Origin: UBA6814 sp040753075
Lineage (GTDB): Bacteria; Desulfobacterota; Desulfovibrionia; Desulfovibrionales; Desulfovibrionaceae
Direction of reading: 5' to 3'
Assembly (NCBI GenBank): GCA_040753075.1
Contig: JBFMHA010000070.1
Span: 1-20,083 of the forward strand
DNA: 20,083 nt
The stretch's first letter is position 1, and each line of letters begins with the position of its first letter. The notes under the pieces were generated by a model. The model saw nothing but the letters and a program-made list of their open reading frames with translations. It was not told the origin of the DNA and did not search any database. The position numbers and the translations under genes are program-made. Below are positions 1 through 6,857 of this stretch, piece after piece.

Positions 1-392
1 CAGGCTTCTCCGCCGGCCTGGCCTTGTCCGCCGGCTTTTCCGCGGGTTTCTCGGGGGCCTTGGCCGTGAGCGAGGCGGGAGGGGCCGCGGGTTTCTTGGT
101 CAGGTCGTCGAGGTACTGCAGGTCCTCGGGCTTGAGCACCTGCACCTCGCCTCTGCTGGCGTTGGCGGCGCCGGGCATGAGCGCGGCGATCTCCGGCACC
201 GCGGCCTCGGGGCGGTAGCCCCGGCCCACCAGCACCCCGATCACGAAGGTCCAGGCCAGGCCGAAGAGCAGCACGCCCACCGCCACCACCATGCCCGGCA
301 GGGACAGGGAGAGGGTGAACCGCTTGCCGCCCTTGCCCGAGCCGTTGTCCCGGGATCCGTTCTTCGCGTTGCCGTTGCCTGCGCCGGCCATG
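1..392 (-). CDS. Membrane-anchored protein, possible SPOR-domain protein (C-terminus outside window)
   Basis: Partial gene that reads leftward off the window edge; about 130 residues are visible. The start ATG is preceded by CAGGAG at suitable spacing. The N-terminus is a short Gly/Asn/Lys-rich cytoplasmic tail (about residues 1-25), then one transmembrane helix (about 31-55, LPGMVVAVGVLLFGLAWTF), then a linker that becomes Pro/Ala/Lys-rich with repeated EKPAEKPAD-like units. This bitopic layout of short N-tail, single helix and long low-complexity Pro/Lys linker is typical of FtsN/DedD-like proteins with a C-terminal peptidoglycan-binding SPOR domain. That domain would lie beyond position 1, so the family call is an inference. 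It sits 56 bases downstream of argS on the same strand and is probably co-transcribed with fabD-argS. Other membrane-tethered envelope proteins remain possible. Confidence 0.6.
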
Positions 393-448
393 CCGGACTC
401 CTGCCAGATGCGAAATGCTGTTGGTTCTTTTTTAATGTCCTGAACCGG

Positions 449-2149
449 TTAGTCCGTGGGCGAGCCGTCCTCGCCTTCCGGGGCGCGGTCGTTGCGCTCC
501 ATCCGCTCCGGGGCCTCGACCCCGAGCAGGTCCAGGCCGCTGCGCAGCACCCGGGCCACGGCCAGCATGAGCAGGAGCCGCGCCCGCACCAGGTCCGGCG
601 AATCCGCGCCCAGTACCTGGTGCACAGTGTAGTAGCGGTGCAGGGAGCCGGCAAGGTCCATGAGGTAGAAGCTCACGAAGTGCGGCGCCAGCTGCTTGGC
701 CGCGCCGGCCACCGTGTCCGGGAACTGGGCCAGCATCTTGAGCAGGCGCAGGTCCTCGGGGGTCTCCAGCCGGGCCAGGACGGCGGCGTCCGCCGCGCCC
801 GCGGCCGCGCCGCGCTCCTCGGCCTTGCGCATGACCGAGCGGATGCGGGCGTGGGCGTACTGCACGTAGTACACCGGGTTGTCCATGGACTGCTGCTTGA
901 CCAGCTCCAGGTCGAAGTCCAGGTGGGAGTCGCTCTTGCGGGACAGGAACATGAACCGGGCCGCGTCCACGCCCACCTCGGCGCAGACCTGCTCCAGGGT
1001 GTCGAACTCGCCGGAGCGGGTGGACATGGCCACGGGCTGGCCCCCGCGCAGCAGGTTCACCAGCTGCACCAGGATCACCTCCAGGGCCCCGGCCGGCTGG
1101 CCCAGGGCCTGCACCGCGGCCTTCATGCGCGGCACGTAGCCGTGGTGGTCCGCGCCCCAGATGTCCACCACCAGGTCGAAGCCCCGGGCGTACTTGTCGT
1201 CGTGGTAGGCGATGTCCGAGGCGAAATAGGTCAGGCTGCCGTCGGACTTGCGCAGCACCCGGTCCTTGTCGTCGCCCAGCTTGGTGGTTTCGAACCAGAA
1301 GGCCCCGTCCTTGTCGTAGGCGAAGCCCCGCTCCTTCAGGTGGTCGAAGGCCCGGTCCACGGCCCCGGAGGACACCAGGGACAACTCGGAGAACCAGACC
1401 TGGTGCTCGGTCCGGAAGTCGGCCAGGTCCGCCTTGATGCCGGCCAGGATGCCGTCCTGGGCCGCCTGGCGGCAGATGTCCAGGATCTCCGGCTCGGGTC
1501 GGGCGTCCAGGAAGGGGTTGTCCTGGAGCACCTGGGCCGCGATGTCCTTGATGTAGTCGCCCTTGTAGTAGTCCTCGGGCTCGGCCGGGTTGCGGTCGAG
1601 GATCTGCTGCGCCCGGTACCAGACCGACAGGCCCAGCAGGTTCATCTGCCGGCCCGCGTCGTTCAGGTAGTATTCCGTGGAGACCTCGAACCCGGCGAAG
1701 CGCAGGATGCGGGCCAGGCTGTCGCCCACCGCGGCCCCGCGGCCGTGCCCGATGTGCAGGGGGCCGGTGGGGTTGGCGGACACGTACTCCACCTGGACCT
1801 TGCGGCCCGCGCCCAGGCTGCCCCGGCCGTAGTCCGCGTCCGCGGCCAGCACTTCGCCCACGGTGGCCTGCCAGAAGGCCGGGGCGTAGAACACGTTCAC
1901 GAAGCCCGGCCCCGCGGCCTCGGCCTTGGCGATGGCCGGTTCGGCCTGCTGCACCGCGGCGCAGATGTCCGCGGCCAGGTCGCGGGGCTTCATGCCGGCC
2001 TGGGGGGCCAGGACCAGGGCCAGGTTGGTGGCCACGTCTCCGAACTTCTCTTCCTTGGTGGGCGTGACCTGGGCCTTGTCCGGCCAGGCCCAGCCCTTGC
2101 CGGCCACGTAGCCGCGCAGGATCTTTTCCAGGGTTTCGCAGGCGTGCAT
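449..2149 (-). CDS. argS: Arginine--tRNA ligase
   Basis: Cytoplasmic class I aminoacyl-tRNA synthetase that charges tRNA-Arg with arginine using ATP. The 566-residue product is a normal length for bacterial ArgRS. Visible in order: the N-terminal additional domain (about 1-110), the HIGH signature in GPLHIGHGRG (HIGH at 132-135, preceded by EYVSANPTGP), the catalytic core with WGADHHGYVPRM (331-342), a KMSKS-equivalent loop read as AMSTRSGEF (about 374-382), and a C-terminal DALR-type anticodon-binding domain starting near NPVYYVQYAHARIRSV (424-439). The loop lacks the first lysine of KMSKS, which is common among ArgRS proteins. The ATG is chosen because AAGGA lies 6 bases upstream and MHACETLEKIL is a natural N-terminus; the frame stays open upstream only through the fabD gene. 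It follows fabD by 17 bases, so the two are likely co-transcribed. Confidence 0.96.
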   Translation of the reverse strand: MHACETLEKILRGYVAGKGWAWPDKAQVTPTKEEKFGDVATNLALVLAPQAGMKPRDLAADICAAVQQAEPAIAKAEAAGPGFVNVFYAPAFWQATVGEVLAADADYGRGSLGAGRKVQVEYVSANPTGPLHIGHGRGAAVGDSLARILRFAGFEVSTEYYLNDAGRQMNLLGLSVWYRAQQILDRNPAEPEDYYKGDYIKDIAAQVLQDNPFLDARPEPEILDICRQAAQDGILAGIKADLADFRTEHQVWFSELSLVSSGAVDRAFDHLKERGFAYDKDGAFWFETTKLGDDKDRVLRKSDGSLTYFASDIAYHDDKYARGFDLVVDIWGADHHGYVPRMKAAVQALGQPAGALEVILVQLVNLLRGGQPVAMSTRSGEFDTLEQVCAEVGVDAARFMFLSRKSDSHLDFDLELVKQQSMDNPVYYVQYAHARIRSVMRKAEERGAAAGAADAAVLARLETPEDLRLLKMLAQFPDTVAGAAKQLAPHFVSFYLMDLAGSLHRYYTVHQVLGADSPDLVRARLLLMLAVARVLRSGLDLLGVEAPERMERNDRAPEGEDGSPTD

Positions 2150-2166
2150 CGGGAATCCTTGATGAT

Positions 2167-3126
2167 CTAGGCTTGCAGAAGAGTGTCGGCGGCTTCCAGG
2201 GTGGCGGCGGACTCGGCGGACCATTCGCCTTCGGCCGCGCCCAGGGGCGCCACGTTGGCCGCGCACATGCGGGCGAGCACGCCCTTGGGGCCGAGCTCCA
2301 CGAAGCGCCGCGCGCCCAGGCCCCACAGGGCGGCCATGGACTCGATCCAGCGCACCGGGGAGACCATCTGCCGGGTCATGGCGTCCTTGACCTTGGCCGG
2401 GTCGGGCTCGGGCGCGGCGGTCACGTTTAGCACCACCGGGATGCGCGGCGCGCTCCAGTCCAGCTTGCCCATGGCCTTGGCCAGTTCGGCCGCGGCCTCC
2501 TCCACCAGCGGGCTGTGGAAGGCGCCGGCCACGGCCAGGGGAACGGCCCGGCCCTTGGCCTCCTTGATGCGCTCCGCAGCAACCTCCAGGGCGGCCTTGT
2601 GGCCGGAAAGCACGAACTGGGCCGGGGTGTTGCGGTTGGCCGCGATGCAGAGCGTCCCGGTGGCGTCCGCGGCCGCGGCGGCGATCTCCTCCACCTGCGC
2701 CAGGGAGAGCTTGAGCACCGCGGTCATGCCCTGGTCCGGGCCGCCGGCCTGGCTCATGAGCCTGCCGCGCAGGGCGGTGATCTCCAGGGTGTCGTCCAGG
2801 GAGAGCACGCCCGCGGCGGCCAGGGCCGAATACTCGCCCAGGCTGTGGCCGGCCACGCCCGCCGGGGCCAGGCGCGCGCCGGCGCGCATCCACAGGGAGA
2901 GGTTCACCGCGGTCATGGCCGGCTGCAGGGCGTCGGTGCGGGCCATGTCCGACTCCTCGCCGTCCCAGTAGATCTCGCGCAGGGGCAGGCCGCTGGCCTT
3001 CTCGGCCCGCTTCCACAGGTCCATGTATTCCGGCTCGCGCTCCGCCAGGTCGCGGCCCATGCCCTTCTCCTGGGACCCCTGTCCCGGGAAGAGCGCCGCG
3101 CAGGCGCGGGGTTCGCTCACAGTCAT
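2167..3126 (-). CDS. fabD: Malonyl-CoA:ACP transacylase FabD
   Basis: Moves malonate from malonyl-CoA to acyl carrier protein, supplying the extender unit for type II fatty acid synthesis in the cytoplasm. The product is 319 residues, the usual length. Hallmarks: LFPGQGSQ near the N-terminus (GQGSQ at 15-19), QPAM (68-71), the nucleophile elbow GHSLGEYS (93-100, Ser95 catalytic), the conserved Arg in ALRGRLM (about 120-122) and the catalytic His in GAFHSPLV (His204). The ATG has a strong GGAGGT seven bases upstream. It is the first gene of a minus-strand unit continuing into argS. fab clustering (fabH, acpP, fabG) is not seen here; the upstream neighbour, rsmG, is divergent. Confidence 0.95.
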   Translation of the reverse strand: MTVSEPRACAALFPGQGSQEKGMGRDLAEREPEYMDLWKRAEKASGLPLREIYWDGEESDMARTDALQPAMTAVNLSLWMRAGARLAPAGVAGHSLGEYSALAAAGVLSLDDTLEITALRGRLMSQAGGPDQGMTAVLKLSLAQVEEIAAAAADATGTLCIAANRNTPAQFVLSGHKAALEVAAERIKEAKGRAVPLAVAGAFHSPLVEEAAAELAKAMGKLDWSAPRIPVVLNVTAAPEPDPAKVKDAMTRQMVSPVRWIESMAALWGLGARRFVELGPKGVLARMCAANVAPLGAAEGEWSAESAATLEAADTLLQA

Positions 3127-3159
3127 TAATATTACCTCCGCAAAGGTCAGGTAGCAGCG

Positions 3160-3188
3160 CGCGTACGGCCAATCCGGCCGGAAGTCAA
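3160..3188 (-). promoter_or_regulatory. Candidate sigma-70 promoter for fabD-argS
   Basis: On the minus strand TTGACT (plus 3183-3188) is followed after 17 bases by TACGCG (plus 3160-3165). The -35 matches consensus at 5 of 6 positions; the -10 is poor. It is the best candidate in the 105-base spacer between the divergent fabD and rsmG genes. Prediction from the sequence only. Confidence 0.35.
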
Positions 3189-3189
3189 G

Positions 3190-3207
3190 CCGGGCTTGCC
3201 AGCCCGG
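3190..3207. other. Perfect 7-bp hairpin in the fabD-rsmG spacer
   Basis: CCGGGCT, loop TGCC, AGCCCGG. It lies about 25 bases before the rsmG start and next to the putative fabD -35 box. There is no T tract, so it is not an intrinsic terminator. It may structure the rsmG 5' leader, or be chance in such GC-rich DNA. Confidence 0.3.
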
Positions 3208-3231
3208 GGCCGCCGTGCCACAAGGCGGGCC

Positions 3232-3900
3232 ATGGGCGAACCCGACATCACTCCCGCGGCGGTGACCGTCGCCGCCGCCGGCCTGGGACGGTCCCTGGAG
3301 CCGGATCAGGCCGTGGGCCTGGCCCGCTACCTGGCCGAACTGACGGCCTGGAACCAGCGGATGAACCTGGTGGGGCATGCGGACTGGCGCGAGGTCCTGG
3401 CCGACCTGGCGGCCGATTCCTGGCGCCTGGCGGATTTCCTGGCCGAGCTGGCCTGGCCGGCCGGAGAGGGACGGCCGCGCTGCGTGGACGTGGGCGCCGG
3501 GGCCGGGTTGCCCGGCATTCCCCTGCGCATGTTCTGGACGGTCGGGGAGTACGTGCTCCTGGAGCCGCGCCAGAAGCGGGTCGCCTTCCTGAACCGGGCC
3601 TTGTCGCTGCTGCGCCTGCCCCGCACCCGGGCGGTGTGCGGCCGGCTGGAGCAGGCCGGGAGCCTGTTCCCGGCGGACCTGTTCCTGTCCCGGGCCTTCC
3701 GGCCCTGGCCCGAGGTCCTGGGCCTGGCCCGGCCGCGCCTCGTCCCGGGCGGCCGCTGCCTGGTGCTGGCCAGCGAGCCGCCTCCGGGACCGGACGATTC
3801 CCGGCTGGCGGGCTGGGTCCTGGAGGCCGGGCGGTCCTATTCCTCCCCTTCGGGGGAGCGCTGGTTCTGGTCGCTGACTCCGGCCAGCATGCCCAGGTAG
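3232..3900 (+). CDS. rsmG: 16S rRNA (guanine-N7) methyltransferase RsmG (GidB)
   Basis: SAM-dependent methyltransferase that modifies G527 (E. coli numbering) of 16S rRNA. The 222-residue product matches the family. Seen: the NQRMNLVG segment (41-48) typical of the N-terminal region, the SAM-binding motif CVDVGAGAGLPGIPLRM (84-100), the second Rossmann acidic loop LLEPRQKRVAFLN (109-121), FLSRAF (151-156) in place of the usual xARAx, and LVPGGRCLVL (170-179). ATG 3232 is preferred over an in-frame TTG at 3196 because the added residues are Arg-rich and unlike the family; the SD (AAGG) is weak. The gene stands alone on the plus strand, divergent from fabD. Its last 64 bases overlap a convergent small gene on the minus strand. 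Confidence 0.92.
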   Translation: MGEPDITPAAVTVAAAGLGRSLEPDQAVGLARYLAELTAWNQRMNLVGHADWREVLADLAADSWRLADFLAELAWPAGEGRPRCVDVGAGAGLPGIPLRMFWTVGEYVLLEPRQKRVAFLNRALSLLRLPRTRAVCGRLEQAGSLFPADLFLSRAFRPWPEVLGLARPRLVPGGRCLVLASEPPPGPDDSRLAGWVLEAGRSYSSPSGERWFWSLTPASMPR

Positions 3901-4079
3901 GAGTTCTTGAAGATGGCCTTGGTGGCCGTCTCGTCGGCCAGTTCTGCCAGGTCCATGAGCTGCTCCAGGAAGTCGAGCATCTCCAGCTTCCGCTCCTGCG
4001 GCGAGTGCTCGAAGTCGAAGGCGAAGTCTCCGGACTTCAGGTAGCCGGAGATTTTTTCCAGGTAGGCGAAATCCAGCAC
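3837..4079 (-). CDS. Small acidic protein of unknown function (80 aa)
   Basis: I do not recognise the family. The GTG start is supported by a near-perfect AAGGAGG five bases upstream, the best evidence that the frame is real; an ATG further upstream (4118) has no such site. The product is soluble, acidic and predicted mostly helical: an aromatic N-terminus (LDFAYLEKISGYLKSGDF), then a Leu/Met/Glu-rich amphipathic stretch (about 27-52, KLEMLDFLEQLMDLAELADE), then FKNSYLGMLAG and a charged tail (SPEGEE). No membrane segment, signal peptide or cysteine motif. The last 64 bases run antisense through the 3' end of rsmG. The upstream spacer is shared with the divergent beta-propeller gene. Confidence 0.7.
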   Translation of the reverse strand: MLDFAYLEKISGYLKSGDFAFDFEHSPQERKLEMLDFLEQLMDLAELADETATKAIFKNSYLGMLAGVSDQNQRSPEGEE

Positions 4080-4168
4080 GGCGGCCTCCTTGCGTGGTCT
4101 GCGGCCGGTTCCGGCCACCGGCGGGCAATGCCACAGAACGCCGCAGGGGTAAAGCCGGCCGGGCCGCC

Positions 4169-4197
4169 TTGCCTTTGCCCTGGACGCGGGCTATCTC
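4169..4197 (+). promoter_or_regulatory. Candidate sigma-70 promoter, possibly giving a leaderless mRNA
   Basis: TTGCCT (4169-4174), 17-base spacer, TATCTC (4192-4197). A start of transcription about seven bases after the -10 box would fall near 4204, only a couple of bases before the ATG at 4206. The gene also lacks any recognisable Shine-Dalgarno, which agrees with this reading. Confidence 0.4.
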
Positions 4198-4205
4198 CCT
4201 GTTCC

Positions 4206-5522
4206 ATGCGAAGAATCCTCGCACTTCTCCTGCTCGCCGCATCGCTTCCGCTGTCCGTCGCTCCGGTCCGTTCCGGCGAGGTCTGCCGGCCCGGCGAGAC
4301 GCCCGGGGCCTGCGCCGGCCGGCTCTGGCGGGCCTCTTCCGCGGCCTGGCGCGACCTTTTCGAGATTCCGGCCCGGGGCATGGAGCCCTACGTCGTGCGC
4401 CGGCTCAGCGCCTCTCCCTGGGAGCCGGTCCTGGCCCGGGAGGTATTGGATACGGTCCACGGCCCGGCGGGCCTGGCCGCGGCCTGCGGCGACGGCCGCA
4501 TCCTGCTCTGGACGGCGGACGGCGTCCGGGCGGCGCAGCTTCCGGACAACGCCCGGCCCTCCCGCCTGGCCTGGGCCGGGGGCCGCTACCTGGCGGTGCT
4601 GGACGCATCGCTCCGTCGGGTCTTCGTGCTCAACCTGGACACCGGCCTCTTCGCCGCCGGGGCGCACGACACCGGCGAGGCGGTGAGCGCCCTGTCCCTG
4701 TCGCCGGGCGGGCTCCTCTCCCTGGCCGACGTCGCTGGCCGGGTCTGGATCGGTCCGGCGCTCGGTCCCCTGCGGCCCGTGGCCCGCATGCCGGAGCCGG
4801 CGGTGGCCCTGGGGCTGGGCCGGGGGCAGGGGGTCCTGGCCGCGGCCGACGCCGGGGGCCGGGTGGCCCTCACCGCCCTGCGGCCGGTGCGGGAGCTGGA
4901 CCAAACCCGGGTTGCGGGCGGCCCCTTCGCGTCCGGCCGGGTGCAGGACGATGTCCTGGTCCTGGCCGCTGCGGACGGTTCGTCCGTGGCCCTGGACCTG
5001 GCGACCCGCCGGCCCGTGGCCGCGCCGCCGGCTGCCCGGCCGGCCGGGCTGGGCCTGGCCGCGGCCAACGGCGCCCTGGTCTACCGGTCTGGCCCGGATT
5101 CGGCCCTGTCCCGCGTCTGGAGGCTGGAGACGGTCGTGGAGCGGCGTTTCCCCGCGGTATGGCGCTCGGCCCTGGGCCGGTCCCTGCGGGTGGAGGATTT
5201 CGACGGCGCGGTCCGGCATTACCGCCTGGGCAGCGGTCTGCCCATGGACCCCGTCCAGGCCGGGGACTGGGAGAGGCTGGCCGTGGACCCGGCCGGCGGG
5301 TTCGCGGCCGAGGGCGAAAGCTATGCTTTGGGCGACGTGTTGTACCGGGATTCGGAGCGGACGCTCCTGGCCCGGAGGGCGGGCGACGGGCCCTGGTATC
5401 TATGGTGGGTGGCCGGGGACGGTCAGGTCGCGGTCCAGGCCCGGCCCGGCGAGCTTCCGGCTCGCGTCTCCCTGCGCGCGGACGCGCCCCCGGACTGGGT
5501 GCGCATGGAGCCCGCGCCCTGA
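4206..5522 (+). CDS. Secreted beta-propeller (WD40-like) protein of unknown function
   Basis: 438 residues with a clear Sec signal peptide: MRRI, hydrophobic core LALLLLAASLPLSV, and probable cleavage near APVRSG about residues 20-24. The mature part has repeated units of the form small-small-A-x-D/G-G-R-V/I-x-L followed by a strand (for example AACGDGRILLWTADG, SLADVAGRVWIG, AAADAGGRVALT and LAAADGSSVALDL), consistent with a WD40/YVTN-type beta-propeller in the periplasm or envelope. A short Cys pair (CRPGETPGAC) follows the signal peptide and could form a disulfide. No lipobox and no enzyme motif is visible, so function is unknown; such folds usually act as scaffolds. No Shine-Dalgarno precedes the ATG. 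The gene ends four bases before the convergent rlmH stop. Confidence 0.75.
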   Translation: MRRILALLLLAASLPLSVAPVRSGEVCRPGETPGACAGRLWRASSAAWRDLFEIPARGMEPYVVRRLSASPWEPVLAREVLDTVHGPAGLAAACGDGRILLWTADGVRAAQLPDNARPSRLAWAGGRYLAVLDASLRRVFVLNLDTGLFAAGAHDTGEAVSALSLSPGGLLSLADVAGRVWIGPALGPLRPVARMPEPAVALGLGRGQGVLAAADAGGRVALTALRPVRELDQTRVAGGPFASGRVQDDVLVLAAADGSSVALDLATRRPVAAPPAARPAGLGLAAANGALVYRSGPDSALSRVWRLETVVERRFPAVWRSALGRSLRVEDFDGAVRHYRLGSGLPMDPVQAGDWERLAVDPAGGFAAEGESYALGDVLYRDSERTLLARRAGDGPWYLWWVAGDGQVAVQARPGELPARVSLRADAPPDWVRMEPAP

Positions 5523-5526
5523 GAGC

Positions 5527-5997
5527 TCAGGCGTGGTGGTAGGGCAGGCCGCGCAAGATCGAGGCGGCGCGGTAGAGCTGCTCCAGAAGCACCACCCGGG
5601 CCAGTTCGTGGGGCAGGGTCATGGGGCCCAGGGACAGGGTGAGGTTGGCCCGGGCCAGGACCTCGGGGGACAGGCCGTGCGCCCCGCCCACCACCAGGCA
5701 GGGGGTGCGGGCCGGGTCCTCCAGCCAGCCGCGGAGCAGTTCCGAAAGCTGCACCGAAGTGGCCTGCCGGCCGCGTTCGTCCAGGCAGACCAGGTAGTCC
5801 CCGGGGCCGAGCTTCTCCAGCACCCGCTTGCCCTCCCAGGCTGCGGCTTCGGCCGGGGCGAGCCCGCCGGGCGCGTCCTTGAGAAGGACCTCCTCCAGGC
5901 CGTGCATGCGGCCCAGGGAGGCGAGGTAGTGCTCGGCCGCGGCCTTCCAGAAGGGCTTCTTGAGCCGTCCCACCCAGAGGAGCCTGAGTTTTTTCAT
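5527..5997 (-). CDS. rlmH: 23S rRNA pseudouridine(1915)-N3-methyltransferase RlmH
   Basis: SPOUT-class methyltransferase that methylates pseudouridine 1915 in helix 69 of 23S rRNA on assembled 70S ribosomes. The 156 residues equal the usual family length. Seen: MKKLRLLWVGRLKKPFW at the N-terminus, LDERGRQATS (72-81), the SAM-knot motif LVVGGAHGLS (101-110), the second knot motif LSLGPMTLPHELARVVLLEQ (121-140) and the near-invariant C-terminal PYHH (152-155). Start ATG 5997 gives the family N-terminus; the frame extends seven codons upstream to another ATG (6018), judged too long. SD is weak (GGGAAA). Monocistronic as far as seen, convergent with the beta-propeller gene and divergent from the DUF4390 gene. 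Confidence 0.95.
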   Translation of the reverse strand: MKKLRLLWVGRLKKPFWKAAAEHYLASLGRMHGLEEVLLKDAPGGLAPAEAAAWEGKRVLEKLGPGDYLVCLDERGRQATSVQLSELLRGWLEDPARTPCLVVGGAHGLSPEVLARANLTLSLGPMTLPHELARVVLLEQLYRAASILRGLPYHHA

Positions 5998-6011
5998 GCG
6001 GTTTCCCGGAG

Positions 6012-6040
6012 TTGTCAAAGCGGGGTGGCTGCGGTACCTC
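6012..6040 (+). promoter_or_regulatory. Candidate sigma-70 promoter for the DUF4390-kinase unit
   Basis: TTGTCA (6012-6017), 17-base spacer, TACCTC (6035-6040), in the 153-base divergent spacer between rlmH and the DUF4390 gene. The -35 is good and the -10 weak. It would leave a leader of roughly 100 bases. Confidence 0.3.
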
Positions 6041-6115
6041 TGCCGTATCCGGATTCATCGATGCGGGCGCTCCGGACGGGCGACCCCGCGAATCCATAGT
6101 CTTCCCGGGAGAGGA

Positions 6116-6154
6116 ATGCAAATCCCGAACGCCGGGAGAGGGGCAGGGAGATGA
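6116..6154 (+). CDS. Possible 12-codon leader ORF overlapping the next start codon
   Basis: ATG 6116 lies one base after GGGAGAGG, a little close for a ribosome binding site, and reads MQIPNAGRGAGR before TGA at 6152-6154. That stop overlaps the ATG of the DUF4390 gene as ATGA. The layout is what translational coupling looks like, but a frame this short occurs easily by chance. Support is positional only. Confidence 0.2.
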   Translation: MQIPNAGRGAGR

Positions 6155-6744
6155 TGCAGCACGGGGTTTCTCAGGCGCGGCTGGCCGGGGGCCTGGCGCG
6201 CGTCCTGGCCGCCGCGTTGCTGGCCCTGGCCCTGCTGCCCGGGCTGGCCCTGGCCCAGGGCCTGGAGTTGACCAACCTCACCCTGGACAACCGCGGCGGC
6301 AACCTCTCGGCGCACTTCGGCCTGCGGGCGGAGGGGCTGGCCGCGGTCAAGGCCGCGCTGGATCAGGGCTCGGAGTTGGGCCTGCGCTGCCGGGTGGACG
6401 TCCACCGGGTGCGGACCATGTTCTTCGACAGCCGGGTGGCCGGCCTGGATTTCGAGAGCCGGCTGGGGTTCGACAGGCTGGCCCAGGAATACAGCGTGGA
6501 GTTGCCCGGCGGGGGCAACCCCCTGCGGGGCAAGGACCTGGCCGCCTTGCTGGCCAAGGCCTGGGGCGCGGTGACCCTGGACCTGGGTCCCTGGAAGGCC
6601 CTGGCCCCGGGCCACGAGTACGTGCTGAGCCTGGACGTGTCCCTCAAGCGCCTGGACGTGCCGGGCTGGATCCGGGTGGCGGCCTTCTTCTGGTCCTGGG
6701 ACGTGCTGCCCGCCACCCACTACGAACAGGGCTTCCGTTTCTAG
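6151..6744 (+). CDS. Exported DUF4390 family protein
   Basis: 197 residues with an N-terminal signal peptide: Arg-containing head (QARLAGGLARV), hydrophobic core LAAALLALALLPGLALA, and probable cleavage after ALA at about residue 36. The mature part is a beta-rich domain (LELTNLTLDNRGGNLSAHFG, CRVDVHRVRTMFFDSR, EYVLSLDVSLKRLDVPGW) ending WSWDVLPATHYEQGFRF, in keeping with DUF4390. Proteins of this family are often found directly upstream of NtrY-like kinases, as here; their role is unknown and a periplasmic input to the kinase is a guess. ATG 6151 (or 6154, immediately next) follows a purine-rich GGGAGAGGGGCAGGGAG. A 113-base spacer with strong hairpins separates it from the kinase. Confidence 0.8.
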   Translation: MMQHGVSQARLAGGLARVLAAALLALALLPGLALAQGLELTNLTLDNRGGNLSAHFGLRAEGLAAVKAALDQGSELGLRCRVDVHRVRTMFFDSRVAGLDFESRLGFDRLAQEYSVELPGGGNPLRGKDLAALLAKAWGAVTLDLGPWKALAPGHEYVLSLDVSLKRLDVPGWIRVAAFFWSWDVLPATHYEQGFRF

Positions 6745-6789
6745 TGTCGCGTCCACGGACCATGGCGACGGCGACGCTCCATACCTTCC

Positions 6790-6839
6790 TGCGGAAACAC
6801 AATCCTCTTTTCCGCACGATGCCTGAAGGCCTCGTGCGG
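6790..6839 (+). promoter_or_regulatory. Two mutually exclusive hairpins before the sensor kinase gene
   Basis: Hairpin 1 pairs TGCGGAAA (6790-6797) with TTTCCGCA (6809-6816) around an 11-base loop. Hairpin 2 pairs CCGCACGA (6812-6819) with TCGTGCGG (6832-6839), enclosing GCC-TGAA-GGC. Bases 6812-6816 belong to both, so only one can form at a time. No T tract follows either. The kinase ATG at 6858 has no Shine-Dalgarno and lies 18 bases after hairpin 2. A regulatory switch is an inference; alternatives are a processing or mRNA stability element. Confidence 0.45.
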
Positions 6840-6857
6840 GACGGGCGCTAGCCTCCC

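Noticed and set aside
620..2170. Long plus-strand ORF (516 codons) opposite argS, rich in Gly, His, Val and Gln
   Set aside because: Antisense shadow of argS; high-GC codon bias keeps opposite frames open. No SD, no family motif.
449..3172. One continuous minus-strand frame suggesting a fabD-region/argS fusion
   Set aside because: The portion upstream of 2149 is an out-of-frame reading of fabD; argS and fabD each have their own start and SD.
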